From an uncultured Pseudomonadota bacterium (GTDB taxonomy: Bacteria; Pseudomonadota; Gammaproteobacteria; Burkholderiales; SG8-41), in assembly GCA_946885605.1 (NCBI GenBank), contig CAMPGR010000077.1, forward strand, positions 1 through 18,311: a stretch of DNA of 18,311 bases, written 5' to 3'. A program made the translations under genes and the position numbers. Below, one piece after another: positions 8,132-14,582 of the stretch. Under the pieces are notes generated by a model, which was given only the letters and a program-made list of their open reading frames with translations, was not told where the DNA came from and made no database searches. The stretch's first letter is position 1. Each line of letters begins with the position of its first letter.

Positions 8132-9700
8132 TCAGGGCCGCACGCCAGCTTTGTATTTCGGGCCGAGCTGCGTCATGAGCCGCGGCTGCAGCGCATCGAT
8201 GAACTGGCAAAGATACGGCCGCGTCTCGCGCGGGTCGATGAGATCTTCGATCGCAAAGGCCTCGGCGGTGCGAAACGGCGAGGCGAGCTGCCGCAGCTCC
8301 TCCTCGATTTCCTTCTCGCGCTGCGCGGGATCCGGCGCGCTCTCGATCTCCTTGCGGTAAGCCGCTTTCACCCCGCCCTCGACGGGAAGCGAGCCCCATT
8401 CGGCGGATGGCCAGGCGATCTTGAAGTTGAGCCCGCGGCGATCGATGGCACTGCCGCCAGCCACGCCGTAGCACTTGCGCACGATGACGGTGAAAACCGG
8501 CACGCTCACCTGCAACCCGATGTAGCGGGCACGCACCCCTTCGCGGAGGATCGCGTTCGCTTCCGACTCCGCACCCACCATCAACCCCGGCACATCGGCG
8601 AAGAAGATGAGCGGGATATGGAACATGTCGCACAGCTCGGCGAAGTGGCCCTGCTTGCGCGCCGCCTTGTGGTCGACGATGCCGCCGAACATCGGGTTGT
8701 TCGCGACGATGCCGACGACTTTTCCGTTCATGCGCGCGAGCGCCGTGATAATGCCGCGTCCGAAAGTCGGTTGAATCTCGAAGAGCGAGTCCCGGTCGAC
8801 GACAAGCTCGACCAGCTTCTTCATGTTGTACGCCTGCCGCGCCGAGCGCGGCACGATGTCGGCCAGCGCATCCTCGCAGCGATCGACCGGGTCGTCGCAG
8901 GTGAGCGCGGGCGGCAACTCCCAGACGTTCGTCGGCATGTAGGAGAGGAAGCGCCGGATCTGCCGGAAACAGTCCGCCTCCTCCATCGCCGTATTGTCGA
9001 TGGTGCCTGCGGTGTCGACCGCCACTTTGACCCCGCCCAGCGCATCCTTGGTGAGCTTCTCGCCGAACGCGCGTTCGACCACCGGTGGGCCCGCGGCAAA
9101 GATCTGGCCCGTGCCCTGCACCATGATCGACCAGTGTGCGAGGATCGCGCGCGCCGAGGGTCCCCCCGCCGTCGTGCCCATCACGGCGCTCACGACGGGG
9201 ACGATACCCATCAAGTCCACCGAGCGCTCGAATCCGTCCTGCCCGTAACCCGGCACGACGGTATAGCCCTTGCGTTTCGCGGTGTTGACCGTGCCGCCGG
9301 TGCCGTCGATCAGATTGATGAGCGGGATGCGGTACTCGTACGCGAGATCCTCGACGAATCCGCCCTGTCCACCCTTGCGCCGGTCGGCGCCGAAGCTCGT
9401 TCCGGCGCGGATGGTGTAGTCCTCGCCGCCGATGGCGACCGGCCTGCCCTCGATGCGGCCGATGCCCATCACGTAGGGCGCAGGCTCGAAGCCGATCAGG
9501 TTTCCCGCTTTGTCATAGCTGCCGCGCCCGGCGAGCTTCCCGACTTCGCGAAAGGAACCCGAATCGAGCACCCGCGCGATGCGCTCGCGCACGGTGAGCT
9601 TGCCGGCGGCATGATGCTTTGCGACCGCCTCCGGCCCGCCACACGCTTCCGCGAACTTGCGCCGGCGGTGGACTTCCTCGATCTCGGCTTTCCAGCTCAT
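8132..9700 (-). CDS. Acyl-CoA carboxylase carboxyltransferase subunit A (PCC/MCC beta-like)
   Basis: A 522-aa carboxyltransferase, clearly diverged from the one at 3504-5039. The N-terminal domain shows LTVRERIARVLDSGSF (35-50), GEDYTIRAG (92-100), LINLIDGTGG (127-136), and the intact oxyanion glycines TTAGG (176-180), with GGVKVAVDTAGTIDN further on. The C-terminal domain shows GIVANNP, FFADVPGLMVG, RKCYGVAGGSA and WPSAEWGSLPVEGG. The tail AIEDLIDPRETRPYL is typical of the family. It follows the biotinyl carrier gene by 16 bp and precedes the molybdoenzyme gene by 45 bp. With only one biotin carboxylase and one carrier visible, the two carboxyltransferases may form a mixed complex or serve two substrates in the same pathway. 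Substrate unknown. Confidence 0.9.
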   Translation of the reverse strand: MSWKAEIEEVHRRRKFAEACGGPEAVAKHHAAGKLTVRERIARVLDSGSFREVGKLAGRGSYDKAGNLIGFEPAPYVMGIGRIEGRPVAIGGEDYTIRAGTSFGADRRKGGQGGFVEDLAYEYRIPLINLIDGTGGTVNTAKRKGYTVVPGYGQDGFERSVDLMGIVPVVSAVMGTTAGGPSARAILAHWSIMVQGTGQIFAAGPPVVERAFGEKLTKDALGGVKVAVDTAGTIDNTAMEEADCFRQIRRFLSYMPTNVWELPPALTCDDPVDRCEDALADIVPRSARQAYNMKKLVELVVDRDSLFEIQPTFGRGIITALARMNGKVVGIVANNPMFGGIVDHKAARKQGHFAELCDMFHIPLIFFADVPGLMVGAESEANAILREGVRARYIGLQVSVPVFTVIVRKCYGVAGGSAIDRRGLNFKIAWPSAEWGSLPVEGGVKAAYRKEIESAPDPAQREKEIEEELRQLASPFRTAEAFAIEDLIDPRETRPYLCQFIDALQPRLMTQLGPKYKAGVRP

Positions 9701-9716
9701 CGTTCGCGCGAGGCTG

Positions 9717-9938
9717 TCAGTCTTCGAGTATCGCCACGACCTGGCCCTCGGCGACCGGGTCTTTCTCCTTCACGAGGATCTCCTTCACGGTGCCGCCGTC
9801 CTCGGTGATGACCGGTATTTCCATCTTCATGGACTCGATCACGATCAGCGTGTCGCCGGACTCCACTTTGTCACCGGGCTTCGATTTCACCTGCCATACC
9901 GTGCCGGTGATCTCGGACTTGACTTCGACTCTGGCCAT
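9717..9938 (-). CDS. Minimal biotinyl (BCCP-like) carrier protein
   Basis: A 73-aa free-standing biotinyl/lipoyl domain. It holds the attachment motif ESMKME at 35-40, with Lys38 as the biotin site, between the paired beta-hammerhead halves (GTVWQVKSKPGDKVESGD and GTVKEILVKEKDPVAEGQ). It lacks the proline/alanine-rich linker of full-length AccB, which makes it the compact type found with acyl-CoA carboxylases. It would shuttle carboxybiotin between the biotin carboxylase (2140-3495) and the carboxyltransferases. It is the promoter-proximal gene of the operon. GAGGAG lies about 11 bases before the ATG, followed by an A-rich run. Confidence 0.93.
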   Translation of the reverse strand: MARVEVKSEITGTVWQVKSKPGDKVESGDTLIVIESMKMEIPVITEDGGTVKEILVKEKDPVAEGQVVAILED

Positions 9939-10050
9939 TTTTTTCTACGCTCCTCGAAAGTGAATGTCGCAAACCGGCGCTCAAGCAGCGACCCAGCGGG
10001 GAACTTGCAGGACTTGACGCGGCGGCGCCCGGGCACGGAACGCCAGCCGC

Positions 10051-10080
10051 ATCGTAAGCGTGCGCCTTCGATGTTGTCAA
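10051..10080 (-). promoter_or_regulatory. Predicted sigma70 promoter of the minus-strand carboxylase/ETF operon
   Basis: On the minus strand TTGACA (10080-10075, a perfect -35) is followed after 18 bp by TACGAT (10056-10051, 4 of 6 to the -10 consensus). Transcription would begin near 10044 and leave a leader of about 105 nt before the biotinyl gene. The -35 box lies in the left arm of the inverted repeat shared with the rightward promoter. Predicted from sequence only. Confidence 0.55.
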
Positions 10081-10097
10081 GAAGATTGTTGACAATC
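10074..10097. promoter_or_regulatory. Predicted GntR/FCD operator: nested palindromes over both -35 boxes
   Basis: Two nested symmetries are visible. TTGTCAA (10074-10080) and TTGACAA (10089-10095) form a perfect 7-bp inverted repeat across 8 bp. GATTGT (10084-10089) and ACAATC (10092-10097) form a perfect 6-bp palindrome across 2 bp. The core TTGT-NN-ACAA suits the short GT...AC operators typical of FCD-type GntR regulators, and the regulator gene is directly adjacent. A protein bound here would cover the -35 elements in both directions, consistent with autoregulation and control of the operon. Confidence 0.6.
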
Positions 10098-10117
10098 CTA
10101 CAACGCGGCGCTATCGT
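10089..10117 (+). promoter_or_regulatory. Predicted sigma70 promoter of the GntR regulator gene
   Basis: TTGACA (10089-10094, perfect -35), a 17-bp spacer, then TATCGT (10112-10117, 4 of 6 to the -10 consensus). The start point would fall at about 10123-10125, on or next to the regulator ATG at 10125, implying a leaderless or nearly leaderless mRNA. The -35 sits inside the predicted operator. Confidence 0.55.
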
Positions 10118-10124
10118 CGCCCGC

Positions 10125-10892
10125 ATGACGGCTCCTCGTCGAACCCTTCCCTCGGCAGCACAGGCGCACTTCAGGCTGCCGCGCGCCGCCGCGCCGCTCA
10201 CCCAATCGCTCCCGGAGCAGATCGCAGCCCAGCTTTCGGAACGCATCGTCACCGGGGCGTACGAGCCGGGGCAGCGCATCCTCGAGCAGGCGATCGCGGC
10301 CGAGTTTTCGGTAAGCCGCGGGCCGGTGCGCGAAGCGCTGCGGCTGCTGGAGCGCGACGGGCTCTTGACCATACTGCCCCGGCGCGGCGCGCAGATCACC
10401 AATTTGAGCACGGCCGAAGTGAAGGAAATTTTCGATATCCGCGCGGTGCTGAACGGCCTGCGCGATCGGGAGCTCGCCGAAGACCCCGATCGCATGCGGC
10501 TTCTGCCGGCGCTCGAGGCGGAGGTGGCGAAGCTCGTGCGTTATGCCCGCCAAGCCGACATGGGCGACGCGTACATCGAGACCGTGTTCGCGCTGAACCG
10601 ACTGCTCACGCAGGCCTCGCGCAACAGCCGGTTGCGCACGATACTCGATTCACTTGCGCTGCAGACGCTGCGCTACTCGCGCCTCGGGCTCTCGACGCCG
10701 CAGCGGCGCCGCCAATCTGTCCAGAACTGGCAGAAACTGGTAAAAGCGATCCGCGAAGGCGATGGCGCCGCGGCCGAACGCGCCGCGCAGCAACGCGTGC
10801 TCGATTCGCGCGATGCGGCGATCCGGCAGCTGGAAGAACACCATGCGGTGGCGCCGACCTCGCACGCGATCAGGTCGCGCCGCGCCGCCTGA
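10125..10892 (+). CDS. GntR-family transcriptional regulator, FCD (FadR-like) subfamily
   Basis: A 255-aa DNA-binding regulator, divergent from the carboxylase/ETF operon and probably its local controller. The winged helix-turn-helix spans about 26-90, with IAAQLSERIVTGAYEPGQRI, LEQAIAAEFSVSRGPVREAL and LLERDGLLTILPRRGAQI as the family landmarks. The helical FCD effector domain spans about 95-235. The His residues that bind metal in many FCD domains appear replaced (ALNRLL where FH..L is usual, QNWQKL where .H..L is usual), so the ligand mode may differ. The frame is open upstream to 9657, but the ATG at 10125 is chosen because the predicted promoter and operator lie just before it. No Shine-Dalgarno is visible. 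The ligand is probably an acyl-CoA or acid of the pathway (inference). Confidence 0.9.
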   Translation: MTAPRRTLPSAAQAHFRLPRAAAPLTQSLPEQIAAQLSERIVTGAYEPGQRILEQAIAAEFSVSRGPVREALRLLERDGLLTILPRRGAQITNLSTAEVKEIFDIRAVLNGLRDRELAEDPDRMRLLPALEAEVAKLVRYARQADMGDAYIETVFALNRLLTQASRNSRLRTILDSLALQTLRYSRLGLSTPQRRRQSVQNWQKLVKAIREGDGAAAERAAQQRVLDSRDAAIRQLEEHHAVAPTSHAIRSRRAA

Positions 10893-10919
10893 TCGACATA
10901 TTCCACCAAGGACGTTCGA

Positions 10920-11723
10920 ATGACCCTGCCTCAAATGACTGATGCCGCGCTCACGGTCGAGGGCCGTGTGGCGGTTCTCACCTTCAAGCGCGACGACGTG
11001 CGCAATGCGCTCACCAGCACCGCGCTCGTCGAAGACATCCCGCATGCGATCGAATGGGCGAATGCGAATCCGGCGGTCTCCGTGCTCGTCATGACGGGCG
11101 AAGGGAGCGCATTCTCCGCCGGCGGCAACATCAAGACCATGGGAGAGCGCAGCAAGGCGCCGCCGCACGTCCTGCAGCAGAACTACCGGAGCGGCATACA
11201 GCGAATTCCGCTCGCCCTCGAGGCCGCCGAGATTCCCGTCATAGCGGCAGTCAATGGCCCGGCGATCGGCGCCGGGTTCGACATGGCGAACATGTGCGAC
11301 ATCCGGATCGGATCGACCAACGCCCAGTTCGGCGAGACGTTCGTGAACCTCGGCATCATCCCGGGAGACGGCGGTGCGTGGTTCCTGCAAAAGCTCGTGG
11401 GGTATCAACGCGCGGCCGAGCTCGTCTTTACCGGCCGCATCGTGAAAGCCGAGGAGGCGAAGGCGATTGGGATCCTGCTCGAAGTGACGAGCCCGGAAGA
11501 GTTGATGTCGCGTACGCTCGAGATCGCACGCAAGATCGCCGCCAAGCCGCCGCTCGCGGTGCGATACGGCAAGAAGCTCCTGAAGCTCGCGCAGCGCCAG
11601 AATCTCGAAGAGCATCTCGATATCTGCGCGGCCTACCAGGCGATCTGCCACAAGACCGAGGATCACGCGGAAGCCCTCGCCGCCTTCTTCGAGAAGCGCG
11701 CCGGCCGCTTTGAGGGCAAATGA
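10920..11723 (+). CDS. Crotonase-superfamily protein (enoyl-CoA hydratase/isomerase-like)
   Basis: A 267-aa crotonase-fold protein acting on a CoA thioester. The oxyanion-hole segments are present: FSAGGNIK at 65-72 and GPAIGAGF at 113-120. Aligned by eye with rat mitochondrial enoyl-CoA hydratase, the two catalytic glutamates (144 and 164) become Asp121 (GAGFDMANMCD) and Phe141 (FGETFVNLG). Acidic residues appear nearby at Glu139 and Asp150 (PGDGGAW). A simple hydratase is therefore doubtful; an isomerase, hydrolase or decarboxylase is as likely. AAGGA stands 7 bp before the ATG. The gene follows the regulator by 27 bp on the same strand, so it is likely co-transcribed with it and part of the same CoA pathway. 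Confidence 0.88.
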   Translation: MTLPQMTDAALTVEGRVAVLTFKRDDVRNALTSTALVEDIPHAIEWANANPAVSVLVMTGEGSAFSAGGNIKTMGERSKAPPHVLQQNYRSGIQRIPLALEAAEIPVIAAVNGPAIGAGFDMANMCDIRIGSTNAQFGETFVNLGIIPGDGGAWFLQKLVGYQRAAELVFTGRIVKAEEAKAIGILLEVTSPEELMSRTLEIARKIAAKPPLAVRYGKKLLKLAQRQNLEEHLDICAAYQAICHKTEDHAEALAAFFEKRAGRFEGK

Positions 11724-12418
11724 ACGTGAGGCGTATCGCGGCGCAGGCACTCGCCGCGCTCGGCCTAGCTTTGGCCGTCGCCGCCGCGGACGCGCAGCAG
11801 ACCGAGCCGCGGAAGCTCATGCCAGTGGATGAAGCGGCCAAGGATCCATCGTGGGTGAGCTTCAGGCGACAGCTCCTCGACGCCCTTGCCAGGCACGACC
11901 GCAAGTTCCTGCTTTCGGTGATCGACCGCAACATCCGCAACCCGCTCGATGCGCCGCGCGGGGTCGCGGTATTCCGCAAGCACTGGGACCTGGAGGCCGA
12001 TGACAGCCCGCTGTGGCGCGAGTTGCCGGCCGCGCTTTTTCTCGGCAGTGCGTGGCTGAAACCGGAGAAGGGGCCGCGCCAGCTCTGCGCGCCCTACGTT
12101 GCGGTGAAGTGGCCGGATGATGTCGATCCCTTCGACTACGGCGCGATCACCGCTCGCGACGCGCTTGCCAAGTCCGCGCCTTCATCGGATTCCGAAACAC
12201 TGGCGACGCTTGCCTACGACCTCGTGCACGTGACTGATTGGGAGGTCGCCGACCGCGCGGCGGACAGCAAGCAGAAGTGGGTGAAGATCCGCTTGAAGGA
12301 CAAGGACGCTTACGTGCCGGAAGAGCAGGTCCGCAGTCCGATCGAGCATCGGGCCTGCTTCGTGAAAACCGAGGGCGGCTGGCGCATGGTCGCGTTCGTC
12401 ATCGGCATGGAGAAGTAG
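11720..12418 (+). CDS. Secreted SH3-like domain protein of unknown function
   Basis: A 232-aa protein with a signal peptide (charged MNVRR, an Ala/Leu core, likely cleavage after ADA at residue 25), so probably periplasmic. Residues about 45-150 form an alpha-rich region that I cannot assign. Residues about 160-207 look like a bacterial SH3 barrel (LATLAYDLVHV, KWVKIRLKDKDAYVPEEQVR), followed by a conserved-looking end (RACFVKTEGGWRMVAFVIG). Two cysteines (123 and 213) could pair after export. Its ATG overlaps the crotonase stop by 4 bp (ATGA), so translation is coupled. The pairing of an envelope protein with a cytosolic CoA enzyme is odd and may only reflect shared transcription. Confidence 0.75.
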   Translation: MNVRRIAAQALAALGLALAVAAADAQQTEPRKLMPVDEAAKDPSWVSFRRQLLDALARHDRKFLLSVIDRNIRNPLDAPRGVAVFRKHWDLEADDSPLWRELPAALFLGSAWLKPEKGPRQLCAPYVAVKWPDDVDPFDYGAITARDALAKSAPSSDSETLATLAYDLVHVTDWEVADRAADSKQKWVKIRLKDKDAYVPEEQVRSPIEHRACFVKTEGGWRMVAFVIGMEK

Positions 12419-12432
12419 CGGCGCGGCGCCCG

Positions 12433-13407
12433 ATGAAGCGGGCCGTATGGTTGGTGGCGGCGTTATTCATGGCGACTTCCGCACACAGCTTCGACTTGCA
12501 GGCCCACCGCGGCGGGCGCGGCCTCTACCCCGAGAACACGCTCCCCGCCTTCGCACATGCGCTGGGACTCGGCGTCACGACGCTCGAGCTCGATTGCGCC
12601 ATCACGCGCGACGGCGTGGTTGTCGTAAGTCACGATGCGCTGCTCAATCCTGAAATCACGCGCGGCAAGGACGGCGCGTGGCTCGCGCTGCCGGGACCGC
12701 CGATCTGGCATCTCACCTACGACGAACTGCGCCGCTACGATGTCGGCCGCATCAAGCCCGGCACCTCTTATGCCGCGCGCTTCCCGAATCAGCATGCTGT
12801 GGACGGCGCGCGCATGCCGCGGCTTGCCGAGGTGTTCGAGCTCGCGCGCCGCGCGGGAAACGACAGCGTCCGGTTCAACATCGAGACGAAGACTGACCCG
12901 CAACATCCGGAGCGCACCGCGGAACCGGAGCGCTTCGCGCGCAAGCTGATCGAGGTCGTGCGCAGAGCCAGTATGGAACGGCGCGTCGCGATCCAGTCCT
13001 TCGACTGGCGCACGTTGCGCGTGGTGCAGCAGGAGGCGCCGGAGATTTCCACCGTCTATCTCACTGCGCAGCAGGACTTCACGGACAACATCCTCGCCCG
13101 TCACGCGGAGTCGCCGTGGACGGCGCCGCTGCACGTGCGGCACTTCGGGGGTTCCATTCCGCGCATGGTGAAAGCGGCGGGTGGCGCGGTGTGGTCGCCC
13201 TATTACGCGGAAGCCACGCGCGAGAACGTCGCGGAAGCGCAGCGCCTCGGTCTCAAGGTGATTGTCTGGACGGTCAACAGCGAGGCCGCTATGCGGCGGA
13301 TGATCGATCTCGGCGTCGACGGCATCATTTCGGATTATCCCGACCGCCTGCGCCGCGTCGCCGGCGAGCGCGGTATCGCGCTCCCCGCGGCGACGCCGCT
13401 ACGCTGA
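12433..13407 (+). CDS. Exported glycerophosphodiester phosphodiesterase
   Basis: Hydrolyses glycerophosphodiesters released from phospholipids to glycerol-3-phosphate and an alcohol. The 324-aa protein has a signal peptide (MKRAVWLVAALFMATSAHS, cleavage likely after residue 19). The GDPD catalytic set follows: HRGGRGLYPENT at 25-36 (His25, Arg26, Glu34), LELD at 51-54 (Glu52, Asp54) and His67 in VSHDALL. The TIM-barrel end is marked by VIVWTVNSEAAMRRMIDLGV and DGIISDYP. Length fits the periplasmic GlpQ/UgpQ group. The start at 12433 is preferred to longer in-frame options because it begins the signal peptide 14 bp after the SH3 gene. Its 3' end overlaps the convergent phosphoesterase gene by 9 bp. 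Confidence 0.9.
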   Translation: MKRAVWLVAALFMATSAHSFDLQAHRGGRGLYPENTLPAFAHALGLGVTTLELDCAITRDGVVVVSHDALLNPEITRGKDGAWLALPGPPIWHLTYDELRRYDVGRIKPGTSYAARFPNQHAVDGARMPRLAEVFELARRAGNDSVRFNIETKTDPQHPERTAEPERFARKLIEVVRRASMERRVAIQSFDWRTLRVVQQEAPEISTVYLTAQQDFTDNILARHAESPWTAPLHVRHFGGSIPRMVKAAGGAVWSPYYAEATRENVAEAQRLGLKVIVWTVNSEAAMRRMIDLGVDGIISDYPDRLRRVAGERGIALPAATPLR

Positions 13408-13917
13408 GCCACCCCGCGGGCGACCCTGTACGTCGAACTCGACGAGCCGCGCGTCGATGCTGTCTCCCGCGATGGTGAGCTCCGCCGCAGCAATCGGGAG
13501 ACTGAAGCGGCGCGGCCCCGCGCTGCCGGGATTGACGTAGAGAACGCCGTCGCGCTCGGTGATACGCGGACGGTGCGAGTGGCCTGAGACCACCACCCGG
13601 AATCCCGCCGCGGCAGGGTCGACGTCGAGCGCCGCGAGGTCGTGCAGGACGTAGATCAGCACCTCGTCGATCTCCAGCACTTCGGTCTCCGATAACCGCA
13701 TCGCCCACGCGCCCTTGTCGTTGTTGCCGCGAACGGCGGTCACGGGCGCGATGGCGGCAAGCCGGTCGAGTATCGCCGCGTCGACGATGTCGCCGGCGTG
13801 AACGATGAAGTCGCTGCCGCGGAGGAACGCAGTCGCTTCAGGCCGCAGCAGCCCGTGCGTATCGGAAATGAGTCCCACGCGCGCGGGGCGAGTGCGCCTC
13901 CGGGTGACGACAGGCAT
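13399..13917 (-). CDS. YfcE/MJ0936-type metallophosphoesterase
   Basis: A 172-aa calcineurin-like phosphodiesterase of the small YfcE class. All metal-binding motifs are present in order: DTH at 19-21, GD at 42-43, GNND at 64-67, His92 and GHSH at 112-115. The C-terminal NPGS (129-132) is typical of the class. Family members hydrolyse simple phosphodiesters in vitro; the natural substrate is usually unknown. No signal peptide, so cytoplasmic. It is convergent with the GDPD gene and overlaps it by 9 bp. Its start, at 13917, is divergent from the lipoprotein gene, with no clear Shine-Dalgarno. Confidence 0.9.
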   Translation of the reverse strand: MPVVTRRRTRPARVGLISDTHGLLRPEATAFLRGSDFIVHAGDIVDAAILDRLAAIAPVTAVRGNNDKGAWAMRLSETEVLEIDEVLIYVLHDLAALDVDPAAAGFRVVVSGHSHRPRITERDGVLYVNPGSAGPRRFSLPIAAAELTIAGDSIDARLVEFDVQGRPRGGSA

Positions 13918-14065
13918 ACCAGGAATTTATTACAGCCGATTCTTGAACGATTGACCGCTCGGCACGGCGCATACGCCGATTTCGTGTGGCGCGCCAGCCG
14001 CTCGCACGTTCTGGAACAGAATGTGCTTAAACCCGGGTGTCATCGCTTTACTCGAGGAGTTCATC

Positions 14066-14524
14066 ATGTTCATGTTTCGTTCCTTTATTGCAGTGATCAT
14101 GCTCGTTACGCTCTCGGCATGCGGAACGACGGAAACGTTCCCCGGGGACGGCAGCAGTTATGGCAGCACGCCCGCGACGACAACGTATCAGCCCGGCTAT
14201 GGCGTCGTCGAGTCGGTCTCCATCGTCGAGGCCCCGGCCCGGCGAGGCATCGGTGCGGGCGCGGTCGCCGGCGGCGTCGTGGGCGGGATACTCGGCAGCC
14301 AGGTCGGAAGCGGAAGTGGCCGTACGGCAGCGACGGTTGCCGGTGCCGGCGTCGGCGCATACGCGGGCCACCAAGTCGAGCAGCGCGTGCGCACGGTGGA
14401 AGCCTATCAGCTGGCGGTACGCATGGAGAACGGGGTCGTGCAGAACATCGTCCAGGACAATCGCTCCTTCCAGGTCGGCGATCGCGTTCAGATCACGAAC
14501 GACGGTCGCGTCATTCTGCTCTGA
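14066..14524 (+). CDS. Glycine-zipper outer-membrane lipoprotein (17-kDa antigen/SlyB-like)
   Basis: A 152-aa lipoprotein. The signal peptide ends in the lipobox LSAC with Cys19 as the lipidated residue. A Gly/Ala zipper follows at about 61-102 (GIGAGAVAGGVVGGILGSQV and TVAGAGVGAYAGHQVE), which would span or associate with the membrane. The C-terminal beta-rich part (112-152) resembles the end of SlyB/PcpY-type proteins. The longer frame begins at 14021, but GAGGAG at 14054-14059, six bases before the ATG at 14066, fixes this start; an ATG two codons later is possible. Members are usually linked to envelope integrity. It is a single-gene unit with its own terminator downstream. Confidence 0.9.
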   Translation: MFMFRSFIAVIMLVTLSACGTTETFPGDGSSYGSTPATTTYQPGYGVVESVSIVEAPARRGIGAGAVAGGVVGGILGSQVGSGSGRTAATVAGAGVGAYAGHQVEQRVRTVEAYQLAVRMENGVVQNIVQDNRSFQVGDRVQITNDGRVILL

Positions 14525-14548
14525 CCGCCAGACCGCTCTCGTAACTAG

Positions 14549-14580
14549 CGGCGGACGCCGGACGGCCTCCGCCGTTTTCT
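14549..14580 (+). terminator. Rho-independent terminator after the lipoprotein gene
   Basis: CGGCGGA (14549-14555) pairs with TCCGCCG (14568-14574). Inside it, after a C-C mismatch, GCC (14557-14559) pairs with GGC (14564-14566) around the loop GGAC. A TTTTCT run follows. It starts 25 bp after the stop codon. The hairpin also lies just past the end of the convergent carbonic anhydrase gene but has no T run in that direction. Confidence 0.8.
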
Positions 14581-14582
14581 CG

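Noticed and set aside
6593..9808. 1071-aa plus-strand open frame
   Set aside because: It is antisense to ETF beta, the molybdoenzyme and carboxyltransferase A, all of which have clear family motifs. The long open frame reflects codon bias in GC-rich DNA.
10920..11723. Naming the crotonase a specific enoyl-CoA hydratase (PaaF/FadB type)
   Set aside because: Both catalytic glutamates of that group are replaced, so a specific hydratase name would mislead.
12238..12432. Upstream extension of the GDPD frame
   Set aside because: It overlaps the SH3 protein out of frame, and the signal peptide starts at 12433.
13918..14065. Possible promoter for the lipoprotein gene (TTGACC at 13951)
   Set aside because: No acceptable -10 box stands at 16-18 bp, and other sigma-type matches were too weak to list.
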